A stretch of DNA of 5,895 nucleotides. Origin: an uncultured Butyricicoccus sp. (GTDB lineage Bacteria > Bacillota > Clostridia > Oscillospirales > Butyricicoccaceae). The notes below the pieces were generated by a model. The model was not told the origin of the DNA. It saw only the letters and a program-made list of their open reading frames with translations, and did no database searches. The DNA is taken from contig UQVU01000115.1 of assembly GCA_900544475.1 (NCBI GenBank), positions 1 to 5,895 on the forward strand. Reading direction: 5' to 3'. Below, piece after piece: positions 1 through 5,755 of this stretch. Both the position numbers and the translations under genes were made by a program. Numbering within the stretch: the first letter of the stretch is position 1; every line of letters begins with the position of its first letter.

Positions 1-51
1 GTGATGTATTCCTTTCGCCTCTATATTCATAAAGAGAATTTTATCCTAACT
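1..51 (-). other. Short gap after rmlD with a possible ribosome binding site for a following gene
   Basis: This stretch follows the rmlD stop codon and holds no gene. Read on the minus strand, an AAAGGA motif (10-15) lies 9 bases from the window edge, so a start codon just outside would be at workable spacing. No GC-rich hairpin with a T-run is seen, so the operon probably continues leftward. A weak pairing CTCTATA/TAAAGAG (6 of 7) is present but has no terminator tail. The next gene itself is not visible. Confidence 0.35.
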
Positions 52-897
52 TTACTCGCTAATCTCCTTCAAGTATCTTTCCAGCGCGTCCTTCCAGTGC
101 GGCAGACGCGAAAATCCCATCTGCTCCAGCTTATCCTTGCTCATGCGCGAGTTGAGCGGACGCACCGCACGGGTCGGGTACCCGCTGGTCGGGATGTGAT
201 TGACCGTAACCTTTTTTCCGGCCAGTTCAAAAATCGCCTCTGCGAAATCTGCCCATGAGCAGATACCCTCGTTGGTTGCATGGTACGTTCCGTACTTGTC
301 GGTCACGATCATATCGCACAGCAGCGGCGCTAAGTCCGCTGTGTAGGTCGGGCTGCCGATCTGGTCGCAGACTACGTTCAGCGTGTCGTGCGTCTCCGCA
401 AGTCGCAGCATGGTCTTGACAAAATTGTTGCCGTTCTTGCCAAATACCCACGAGATACGGACGATAAAATAGTTATCCAGCTGCTCCTTGACCGCTAGTT
501 CACCGCCGAGCTTGGTTGAGCCGTAAGCGCCGAGCGGACCGGTCGGATCGTCCGGCTCATAGAACCGTTCACTCTTGCCAGGGAACACGTAATCTGTCGA
601 AATATACAGCATTTTCGCGCCGATTTCCTTGCAGACCTTCGCAATGTTGCGCGGACCCTCGGTATTTACTGCGCGAACCTTGTCCAGCTCGTCCTCGGCC
701 TTGTCCACCGCTGTCCACGCCGAACAGTGAATGACCGCATCCGGACGGTATGCGGCAATATAATCATGCGTTGCCTGTGCGTCCGTGATGTCGAAATCCG
801 CCAGGTCAACGCCCCTGTTTTCAATTTGCCGCGCGTTCAGAACCTTGCATACGTCGTATCCAAGCTGTCCGCCGACTCCGGTAACTAAAATTTTCAT
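52..897 (-). CDS. rmlD: dTDP-4-dehydrorhamnose reductase (RmlD/RfbD)
   Basis: This enzyme carries out the last step of dTDP-L-rhamnose synthesis, NAD(P)H-dependent reduction of dTDP-4-dehydro-L-rhamnose, in the cytoplasm. The 281-residue product has the usual family length. It begins with a Rossmann dinucleotide-binding motif (G7, G10, G13 in TGVGGQLG). It then shows SAWTAVDKAEDE (59-70), STDYVF (100-105) with the catalytic Thr/Asp region, and the YxxxK pair Y125/K129 of short-chain dehydrogenases. DQIGSPTYT (178-186) is typical of RmlD. The ATG overlaps the glycosyltransferase stop as ATGA. A GAGGA motif lies 7 bases upstream inside the preceding gene, so translation is probably coupled. The stop is TAA. 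The gene completes the pathway begun by rmlA, rmlC and rmlB, from which it is separated by one glycosyltransferase gene. The identification is very secure. Confidence 0.97.
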   Translation of the reverse strand: MKILVTGVGGQLGYDVCKVLNARQIENRGVDLADFDITDAQATHDYIAAYRPDAVIHCSAWTAVDKAEDELDKVRAVNTEGPRNIAKVCKEIGAKMLYISTDYVFPGKSERFYEPDDPTGPLGAYGSTKLGGELAVKEQLDNYFIVRISWVFGKNGNNFVKTMLRLAETHDTLNVVCDQIGSPTYTADLAPLLCDMIVTDKYGTYHATNEGICSWADFAEAIFELAGKKVTVNHIPTSGYPTRAVRPLNSRMSKDKLEQMGFSRLPHWKDALERYLKEISE

Positions 898-1832
898 TTT
901 CTGATCCTCGATATGATTGCCTGAAACAATTTCTCCGGCAACAGATTCATGATGATTTCAAATCCAGCTTCTTTCGGGCTGAACTTTCTATCTTTCCAAA
1001 TGCCCAGAACCCGATTTTCAATGCGAGCCTGCACAAAATCCTGCAAATTCTGCTGTACATCTATGCGTTCTTTCAGCATATTCAAACGTTCCTTCAGCGG
1101 TAGTACCCGTTTTACACGATAGCCTTCTTTATCTGTTACGCCGCTCAAAATACCTGTTTGATTACGCGAATGCTGACGGTATTTCAGCATTGCTTTATCC
1201 ACAAACACAATGCTGCCGCTGTATGCCGCCCAGATTGCCAGCCAGTGATCTGCCACTGTCTGTTTAGGGAATGGCACTGCCTGCTTTGCAATATCTGCTC
1301 GCATCAGCATAGAACACCCTGCCGTGCAGTTTCTAAAAAAATACGACTTCATCAGCGCAGAACCTGTTAAATATTCTAACCGTGGTCTGATTTGCCTTAA
1401 TGAAGTCGCAATCACATCACTTTTTGCATCAATAACTGCCATATCGCAATAGCTCATTACTGCATTTTGTGATAAAACAGCTTGATACAGCGTTTCTATT
1501 TTTTCGCTCAGCCAGACATCATCCTGATCGCAGTACGCGATATACTCACCGCGCGCCTGCCGGGTCAGCCATTCGAACGTCAGATTGGAGCCAAGATTGC
1601 GCTCATTCCGTGAAATCTCGTACGGATACGACCGGATGCACTCCGAAACGCACTGTTTTATCTGTTCGAACGGCACGGTTGGCGAACAATCGTCGCGGAT
1701 AATCAGCTCCAGATTGGGATAGATTTGTGCCTCCAGACTCAAAAGCTGCTCCTTGAGCCACTGCATATTCGGTTCATAAACCGCCATCACGATGGTGATA
1801 AGCGGCTTATCGATTTCCATACATTCGTTCAT
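894..1832 (-). CDS. Family 2 (GT-A fold) glycosyltransferase, rhamnosyltransferase-like
   Basis: Probable glycosyltransferase that adds a sugar to a growing surface polysaccharide. The 312 residues begin with ITIVMAVYEPN (12-22), the usual GT2 nucleotide-binding start, then LIIRDDCS (43-50) and the metal/nucleotide motif DQDDVW (102-107). A later DHW (195-197) and YRQHSRNQTG (218-227) match the C-terminal pattern of rhamnosyltransferase-like GT2 proteins of polysaccharide loci. No membrane segment is evident, so it likely acts on lipid-linked glycan at the inner face of the membrane. The start is uncertain: ATG 1832 overlaps rmlB by 26 bases and ATG 1820 by 14, both with weak ribosome binding sites (AGAAG lies 4 bases before ATG 1832). 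Longer versions would only extend into rmlB. The stop overlaps the rmlD start. The downstream two thirds (894-1500) are clearly more AT-rich than the first third and the rml genes. The donor is inferred from context to be dTDP-L-rhamnose; the acceptor is unknown. Confidence 0.9.
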   Translation of the reverse strand: MNECMEIDKPLITIVMAVYEPNMQWLKEQLLSLEAQIYPNLELIIRDDCSPTVPFEQIKQCVSECIRSYPYEISRNERNLGSNLTFEWLTRQARGEYIAYCDQDDVWLSEKIETLYQAVLSQNAVMSYCDMAVIDAKSDVIATSLRQIRPRLEYLTGSALMKSYFFRNCTAGCSMLMRADIAKQAVPFPKQTVADHWLAIWAAYSGSIVFVDKAMLKYRQHSRNQTGILSGVTDKEGYRVKRVLPLKERLNMLKERIDVQQNLQDFVQARIENRVLGIWKDRKFSPKEAGFEIIMNLLPEKLFQAIISRIRK

Positions 1833-2820
1833 AATACTTCTGATATTCTCCGGAAATAATGTTTTCCCACCACGATTTGTTATCCAGATACCACTGGATG
1901 GTTTTCTGGATTCCGTCCTCGAATTTGGTCTGCGGCAGCCAGCCGAGCTCGTTGTGAATCTTGGTCGGGTCGATCGCATAGCGGCGGTCATGGCCTGCGC
2001 GGTCACGCACAAACTTAATCTCGCCCTTACCGAGCGCCGCAATAATCAGCTGAACGACCTCGAGATTGGTCTTTTCATTGTGGCCGCCGACGTTGTAAAC
2101 CTCGCCGACGCGGCCGTTGTGAATGATAAGGTCGATGGCACGGCAGTGATCCTCCACGTACAGCCAGTCGCGGACGTTCTTGCCGTCACCGTAGACCGGC
2201 AGCGGCTTATCATTCAGCACGTTCGCGATCATCAGCGGAATCAGCTTCTCCGGGAAATGATACGGGCCATAGTTGTTCGAGCAGCGCGAAATCGTCACCG
2301 GCACACCGAACGTGCGGTGGTACGCCTGCACGAGCAGGTCAGCACTTGCCTTGCTCGCCGAGTACGGGCTGGATGTGTGGATAGGAGTCTCTTCCGTAAA
2401 GAACAGATCGGGACGGTCGAGCGGCAGGTCGCCGTACACCTCATCGGTCGAGACCTGATGATAGCGCTGAATGCCATACTTACGGCATGCGTCGAGCAGC
2501 ACCTGCGTGCCCATGACGTTGGTCTGCAGGAAAATGGACGGGTTCTCAATCGAGCGGTCAACATGGCTCTCCGCTGCAAAGTTGACAACGATCTCTGGCT
2601 TCTCCTGCTCAAAAATATTGTAAATTGCCTCGCGGTCAGCAATATCCGCCTTGATAAATTTGAAATGCGGATTGTCCATCACCGGCGCAAGCGTCTCCAT
2701 GTTGCCTGCATAGGTCAGCGCGTCCACACACAGAATATCGTCCTGCGGGTGCTCTTTGAGCATAAAATGCACAAAGTTGCCGCCGATAAATCCGGCGCCG
2801 CCGGTTACTAAAATTTTCAT
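1807..2820 (-). CDS. rmlB: dTDP-glucose 4,6-dehydratase (RmlB/RfbB)
   Basis: This enzyme converts dTDP-D-glucose to dTDP-4-dehydro-6-deoxy-D-glucose with bound NAD+, the second step of dTDP-rhamnose synthesis. The 337-residue extended short-chain dehydrogenase has the Rossmann motif TGGAGFIGG (G7, G10, G13). It also has the AAESHVDRS segment (82-90), the catalytic STDEVYGD (124-131, with Thr125, Asp126 and Glu127), the Y153xxxK157 pair, and NNYGPYHFPEKLIP, all hallmarks of RmlB. The start at ATG 2820 is chosen because GAGGAG lies 7 bases upstream. A longer reading from TTG 2835 would put that ribosome binding site inside the coding region. The gene begins 1 base after the rmlC stop, and its 3' end overlaps the glycosyltransferase start. 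Confidence 0.97.
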   Translation of the reverse strand: MKILVTGGAGFIGGNFVHFMLKEHPQDDILCVDALTYAGNMETLAPVMDNPHFKFIKADIADREAIYNIFEQEKPEIVVNFAAESHVDRSIENPSIFLQTNVMGTQVLLDACRKYGIQRYHQVSTDEVYGDLPLDRPDLFFTEETPIHTSSPYSASKASADLLVQAYHRTFGVPVTISRCSNNYGPYHFPEKLIPLMIANVLNDKPLPVYGDGKNVRDWLYVEDHCRAIDLIIHNGRVGEVYNVGGHNEKTNLEVVQLIIAALGKGEIKFVRDRAGHDRRYAIDPTKIHNELGWLPQTKFEDGIQKTIQWYLDNKSWWENIISGEYQKYYERMYGNR

Positions 2821-2821
2821 G

Positions 2822-3376
2822 TTACCACTCCTCAAAGCCGGTCACGGCGTCCTTCAAAAACGGCGATTTCGTATCCTTTTCGGACAGAACCGGGTCGGTC
2901 ACGCCCCAGTCAATGCCAAGTTCCGGGTCGTTCCAGCGAATGCCGCCGTCCGCCTCGGGCGCGTAGTAATTGTCCGCCTTATACAAAAATTCCACATGAT
3001 CAGTCAGCGTCACAAAGCCGTGGCCGAAACCGCGCGGGATCATCAGCTGGCGCTTATTCTCCTCGCTCAGCTCGACCGCAACCCACTGCTTGTAGGTCGG
3101 GCTGGACGGACGCAGGTCAACAGCCACATCGAGCACCGCGCCGCGCGCACAGCGCACAAGCTTTGCCTGCGCCTTGTCGCCGCGCTGAAAATGAATGCCG
3201 CGCAGCGTGCCCTTCACGGTCGAAGACGAGTGGTTGTCCTGCACGAAATCGTAGTGCAGACCCGCCTCTTCAAACGTGCGCTTGGACCAGCTTTCCATGA
3301 AAAAACCGCGATGGTCGCCGAACACCTTGGGTTCAACGATGACAACGCCGTCAATTTTCGTCTTGATAATCTCCAT
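2822..3376 (-). CDS. rmlC: dTDP-4-dehydrorhamnose 3,5-epimerase (RmlC/RfbC)
   Basis: This cytoplasmic cupin-fold enzyme epimerises carbons 3 and 5 of dTDP-4-dehydro-6-deoxyglucose, the third step of dTDP-L-rhamnose synthesis. The 184 residues match the family length. Diagnostic segments are DHRGFFMESW (21-30), FVQDNHSSS (44-52), LRGIHFQ (58-64) with the catalytic base His62, PRGFGHGF (114-121), and EADGGIRWNDP (141-151). Asp168 is placed to pair with the His, and Tyr138 is at the usual acid position by comparison with known RmlC. An AGAGGG motif lies 7 bases before the ATG. The gene starts 12 bases after the rmlA stop and ends 1 base before rmlB, so these genes are almost certainly one transcript. 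Confidence 0.97.
   Translation of the reverse strand: MEIIKTKIDGVVIVEPKVFGDHRGFFMESWSKRTFEEAGLHYDFVQDNHSSSTVKGTLRGIHFQRGDKAQAKLVRCARGAVLDVAVDLRPSSPTYKQWVAVELSEENKRQLMIPRGFGHGFVTLTDHVEFLYKADNYYAPEADGGIRWNDPELGIDWGVTDPVLSEKDTKSPFLKDAVTGFEEW
2828..2833 (-). promoter_or_regulatory. Ribosome binding site of rmlB
   Basis: On the minus strand GAGGAG lies 7 bases before ATG 2820 and within the last codons of rmlC. It decides the rmlB start in favour of ATG 2820 rather than the in-frame TTG at 2835. Its position suggests that translation of rmlC and rmlB is coupled. Confidence 0.8.
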
Positions 3377-3388
3377 GCCCTTACCCTC

Positions 3389-4273
<885 letters not shown>

Positions 4274-4282
4274 AAATCGTCC

Positions 4283-4876
4283 TCACGTTTCTTTTTCTTC
4301 GCTGACCCACTTCTTAAACGTCTGATGCGACACGCCGAGGCGGCGGCCGGCCTCGCGCAGCGAAACCTCGCCGCGCTGCCACTGCTGCTTTAGCGCCTCG
4401 AACTCCGCGCCGCGCTCCATCGGCTTGCGGCCGATATGCACGCCTTTCTTCTTCGCCGCACGAATGCCTTCGCTCTGCTTCTGCCGGCTGTGCGCACGTT
4501 CCTTCAGCACGGTCGCATCAACCACCTGATACAGCATTTCGCTCGCAAGTTTCTGCTCTTTTTCGTCTGCGCAGCACATAGTCATCGGAATATCCGCGAC
4601 GCGGAGCTGAATTCCATGCCGCCGCAGCCAGCCGAGCTCATCGGCAAGCCCTTTCTTCAAATCACTGAGGCAGTACAGCGTTGGAACGGTCAACCGATCC
4701 CCTTCCCGCAGGCCGCTCTGCTTGAGCATGGCCAGGCTGCTGCGGCTGGATTTTTTATTGTCGCGCACGTCGATATACATCTCGTCATCGCGCGCTCCCC
4801 ACGCCCGAAAGCGGTCAATCTGGGCGCTGCGCTCAGTTTCCGGTATGCAGGAATAGTAAAAGCTGCGTGTTTCCAT
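4283..4876 (-). CDS. Catalytically degenerate serine recombinase-like protein, probable DNA-binding regulator
   Basis: The 197-residue product is a divergent relative of the recombinase encoded just upstream. The C-terminal half is clearly homologous: an ER...RQ.Q.EGI.AAK..GV..GRKP segment (126-151) followed by a helix-turn-helix, VSLREAGRRLGVSHQTFKKW (171-190). The N-terminal half keeps only the outline of the catalytic fold. Without gaps, the neighbour's catalytic Ser12 falls on Cys10 and Arg10 on Tyr8. Its DRLGR (69-73) becomes YCLSD (68-72), which removes Asp69, Arg70 and Arg73. Only an arginine comparable to Arg47 (Arg45 here, with a one-residue insertion) may remain. It is therefore unlikely to recombine DNA. 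The reading frame is uninterrupted and the ATG has a GAGG motif 8 bases upstream, so it is not an obvious pseudogene. It ends 9 bases before rmlA and appears to head the rhamnose operon. A regulatory or recombinase-partner role is inferred, not shown. Confidence 0.85.
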   Translation of the reverse strand: METRSFYYSCIPETERSAQIDRFRAWGARDDEMYIDVRDNKKSSRSSLAMLKQSGLREGDRLTVPTLYCLSDLKKGLADELGWLRRHGIQLRVADIPMTMCCADEKEQKLASEMLYQVVDATVLKERAHSRQKQSEGIRAAKKKGVHIGRKPMERGAEFEALKQQWQRGEVSLREAGRRLGVSHQTFKKWVSEEKET

Positions 4877-4944
4877 TCGCTAAACCTCGCATTTTCATTG
4901 TCAAAATCGGTGATAATAGTACAGTTTAATAACCTATGAAATGC

Positions 4945-4973
4945 TTGTAGTTTAGAGAATTTTTTGGTATAAT
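4945..4973 (+). promoter_or_regulatory. Plus-strand extended -10 promoter, antisense to the upstream recombinase gene
   Basis: A perfect -10 TATAAT (4968-4973) is preceded by TGG, which makes an extended -10 (TGnTATAAT). A weak -35, TTGTAG (4945-4950), lies 17 bases upstream. Transcription would start near 4980 and run rightward, antisense to the recombinase at 5045-5650, where no plus-strand gene is credible. It may make an antisense RNA, mark a promoter whose orientation can vary, or be a chance match in AT-rich DNA. Confidence 0.45.
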
Positions 4974-4979
4974 TGTAAA
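4951..4979 (-). promoter_or_regulatory. Candidate minus-strand promoter for the recombinase-like gene and rml operon
   Basis: Read on the minus strand, TTTACA (4974-4979, 5 of 6 to the -35 consensus) is followed after 17 bases by TCTAAA (4951-4956, 4 of 6 to the -10 consensus). Transcription would start near 4944 and give a leader of about 68 bases before ATG 4876. It overlaps the opposing plus-strand promoter almost completely. Weaker alternatives exist (TTCATA, 16 bases, TATTAT nearer the gene). Confidence 0.4.
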
Positions 4980-5009
4980 AGTAATAATGGAACAAACGGT
5001 GATTGGACG

Positions 5010-5035
5010 AATTTTAACGTGCTGAGCATAAAATT
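5010..5035. repeat. 26-bp imperfect dyad next to the recombinase gene
   Basis: AATTTTA (5010-5016) and TAAAATT (5029-5035) are perfect inverted arms of 7 bp separated by 12 bp. Within these lies TGCTGAGCA. Taken as two 12-bp half sites around a 2-bp centre, 8 of 12 positions match. It lies 10 bp downstream of the recombinase stop. The size resembles crossover sites of Hin-type recombinases. It could instead be an operator or a weak A/U hairpin; it has no U-run for a terminator. Confidence 0.4.
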
Positions 5036-5044
5036 GTACTTTTC

Positions 5045-5650
5045 TCAACAATCTAAAGAATCCTGTTCGACCCACTTCATAAAAGTCCGGTGCGCGACAC
5101 CGAGCTGACGCGCCGCCGCACGCGCCGAAATCCGTCCGGCACGCCATTCTTCCCGCAGGCGCTCGTACTCTTCCGGACGTTTCTTCGGCTTGCGCCCGAA
5201 CCGGACACCTCTCGCTTTGGCGGCCGCGATTCCCTCTGCCTGCCGCTGACGGATGAACTCCCGCTCGGTCTGCGCGACATAGGACAGCAGCTGAAGCACA
5301 ATGTCCGCAATCAGCGTACCCATCAGATCTCTGCCCTGCCGCGTGTCCAGCAGAGGCATATCGAGCACAACGATTTCTACGCGCTTCTCCTTGGTCAGAA
5401 GGCGCCACTGTTCGAGAATTTCATCATAATTGCGTCCCAGCCGGTCAATGCTCTTGAGCACAAGCGTGTCGCCCGGCTTCAATTTTCTGAGCAGCCGAAG
5501 ATATCCCGGCCGTGCAAAGTCCTTGCCCGACTGCTTGTCAGTCACCACGTTGCCGTCCGGCACGCCGAATTCCCGCATCGCAATCACCTGCCGGTCCTCG
5601 TTCTGCTCCCGTGTGGATACACGAATGTATCCGTACATCTGATTTTCCAT
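5045..5650 (-). CDS. Small serine recombinase (resolvase/invertase family)
   Basis: This is a site-specific DNA recombinase that cuts and rejoins DNA through a phosphoserine linkage. The 201 residues have the standard two-domain layout. The catalytic domain shows YGYIRVSTREQ (6-16) with nucleophile Ser12 and Arg10. It also shows SGKDFARP (41-48) with Arg47, GDTLVLKSIDRLGR (60-73) with Asp69, Arg70 and Arg73, and VVLDMPLLDT (94-103). A long helix and linker follow (about 115-155, with ERE and EGIAAAKARGVRFGRKP), then a Hin-like helix-turn-helix (about 174-194, SARAAARQLGVAHRTFMKWV). All usual catalytic residues are present, so it should be active. The start is ATG 5650, which has AGGAGG 8 bases upstream; an in-frame ATG at 5638 is less likely. 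It is followed by its degenerate relative and the rhamnose operon. Its target site and whether it inverts or resolves DNA cannot be read from the protein. Confidence 0.93.
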   Translation of the reverse strand: MENQMYGYIRVSTREQNEDRQVIAMREFGVPDGNVVTDKQSGKDFARPGYLRLLRKLKPGDTLVLKSIDRLGRNYDEILEQWRLLTKEKRVEIVVLDMPLLDTRQGRDLMGTLIADIVLQLLSYVAQTEREFIRQRQAEGIAAAKARGVRFGRKPKKRPEEYERLREEWRAGRISARAAARQLGVAHRTFMKWVEQDSLDC

Positions 5651-5658
5651 ATGTATTT

Positions 5659-5664
5659 CCTCCT
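5659..5664 (-). promoter_or_regulatory. Strong ribosome binding site of the serine recombinase
   Basis: A full AGGAGG on the minus strand lies 8 bases before ATG 5650 and fixes that start. It lies only 9 bases after the base of the leader hairpin, so folding of the leader or protein binding there could affect its access. Confidence 0.85.
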
Positions 5665-5673
5665 AAAATAATG

Positions 5674-5721
5674 AAAGGCAGTACTGCCCCCGTTCGTTCA
5701 TCGAATTGCAGTACTGCCTTT
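5674..5721. repeat. Perfect 14-bp inverted repeat made of two palindromes (leader hairpin or operator pair)
   Basis: AAAGGCAGTACTGC (5674-5687) and its exact reverse complement (5708-5721) flank a 20-base loop. Each arm also contains the palindrome GCAGTACTGC, extended to GGCAGTACTGCC on the left, so the same site occurs twice with centres 30 bp apart. In the minus-strand transcript the structure would form a 14-bp stem starting at about the first base and ending just before the ribosome binding site. T-rich sequence follows on both strands (TTTGTTTTATTG on plus, TTTCATTATTTT on minus), so a bidirectional terminator is another reading. Twin operator sites three helical turns apart are also plausible. 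Confidence 0.75.
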
Positions 5722-5726
5722 GTTTT

Positions 5727-5755
5727 ATTGTAGGAAAAATTTTGCGTTACGTCAT
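5727..5755 (-). promoter_or_regulatory. Candidate promoter of the serine recombinase
   Basis: On the minus strand ATGACG (5750-5755, 4 of 6 to the -35 consensus) and TACAAT (5727-5732, 5 of 6 to the -10 consensus) are 17 bases apart. The predicted start near 5720 falls at the edge of the palindromic inverted repeat and gives a leader of about 70 bases. A protein bound to the palindrome at 5708-5717 would cover the start site. Confidence 0.5.

Larger units (their letters stand above)
4877..5044. other. AT-rich intergenic regulatory region between the two recombinase genes
   Basis: This 168-bp region has no gene and is strongly AT-rich (positions 4921-4980 have 14 G/C of 60). It holds promoter-like elements on both strands, a 26-bp imperfect dyad, and a 7-bp direct repeat CGGTGAT (4908-4914 and 4997-5003). 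It also has a 7-bp inverted pair AAAAGTA/TACTTTT (4977-4983 and 5037-5043). No clear terminator follows the upstream recombinase. It is the obvious place for control of the downstream recombinase-like gene and the rhamnose operon. Confidence 0.6.

Noticed and set aside
1833..2042. N-terminal extension of the glycosyltransferase (70 extra residues)
   Set aside because: The extension lies inside rmlB, has a low-complexity arginine-rich composition typical of an out-of-frame reading, and the family normally starts near ITIVMAVYEPN.
1792..2811. Long plus-strand open frame (339 codons) opposite rmlB
   Set aside because: It is fully antisense to a clearly identified rmlB, its protein has no recognisable motif, and such frames arise from codon bias in GC-rich genes.
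886..2820. Repeated sequence TAAAATTTTCAT at the starts of rmlB and rmlD
   Set aside because: It encodes the shared MKIL start of two related dehydrogenase-fold proteins and is not a mobile or regulatory repeat.
4908..5003. Direct repeat CGGTGAT (4908-4914 and 4997-5003)
   Set aside because: Seven bases with little similarity around them; spacing of 89 bp gives no clear operator layout.
4919..5039. Extra copies of the GCAGTACTGC operator in the intergenic region
   Set aside because: Only the GTAC core and a few flanking bases match at 4919-4922 and 5036-5039, too little to call the same site.
4900..5043. Invertible promoter segment flanked by inverted repeats
   Set aside because: The only flanking pairs are short (GTCAAAAT/ATTTTAAC with a mismatch, AAAAGTA/TACTTTT) and the second pair does not enclose the TATAAT promoter. 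They are near chance level in AT-rich DNA.
4926..5408. 160-codon minus-strand frame overlapping the recombinase
   Set aside because: It is an alternative frame of the recombinase gene that runs on into the AT-rich intergenic region; it has no domain and no ribosome binding site.
5090..5671. 193-codon plus-strand frame opposite the recombinase
   Set aside because: It is the antisense shadow of a gene with intact catalytic motifs. A possible antisense RNA here would not need to code for protein.
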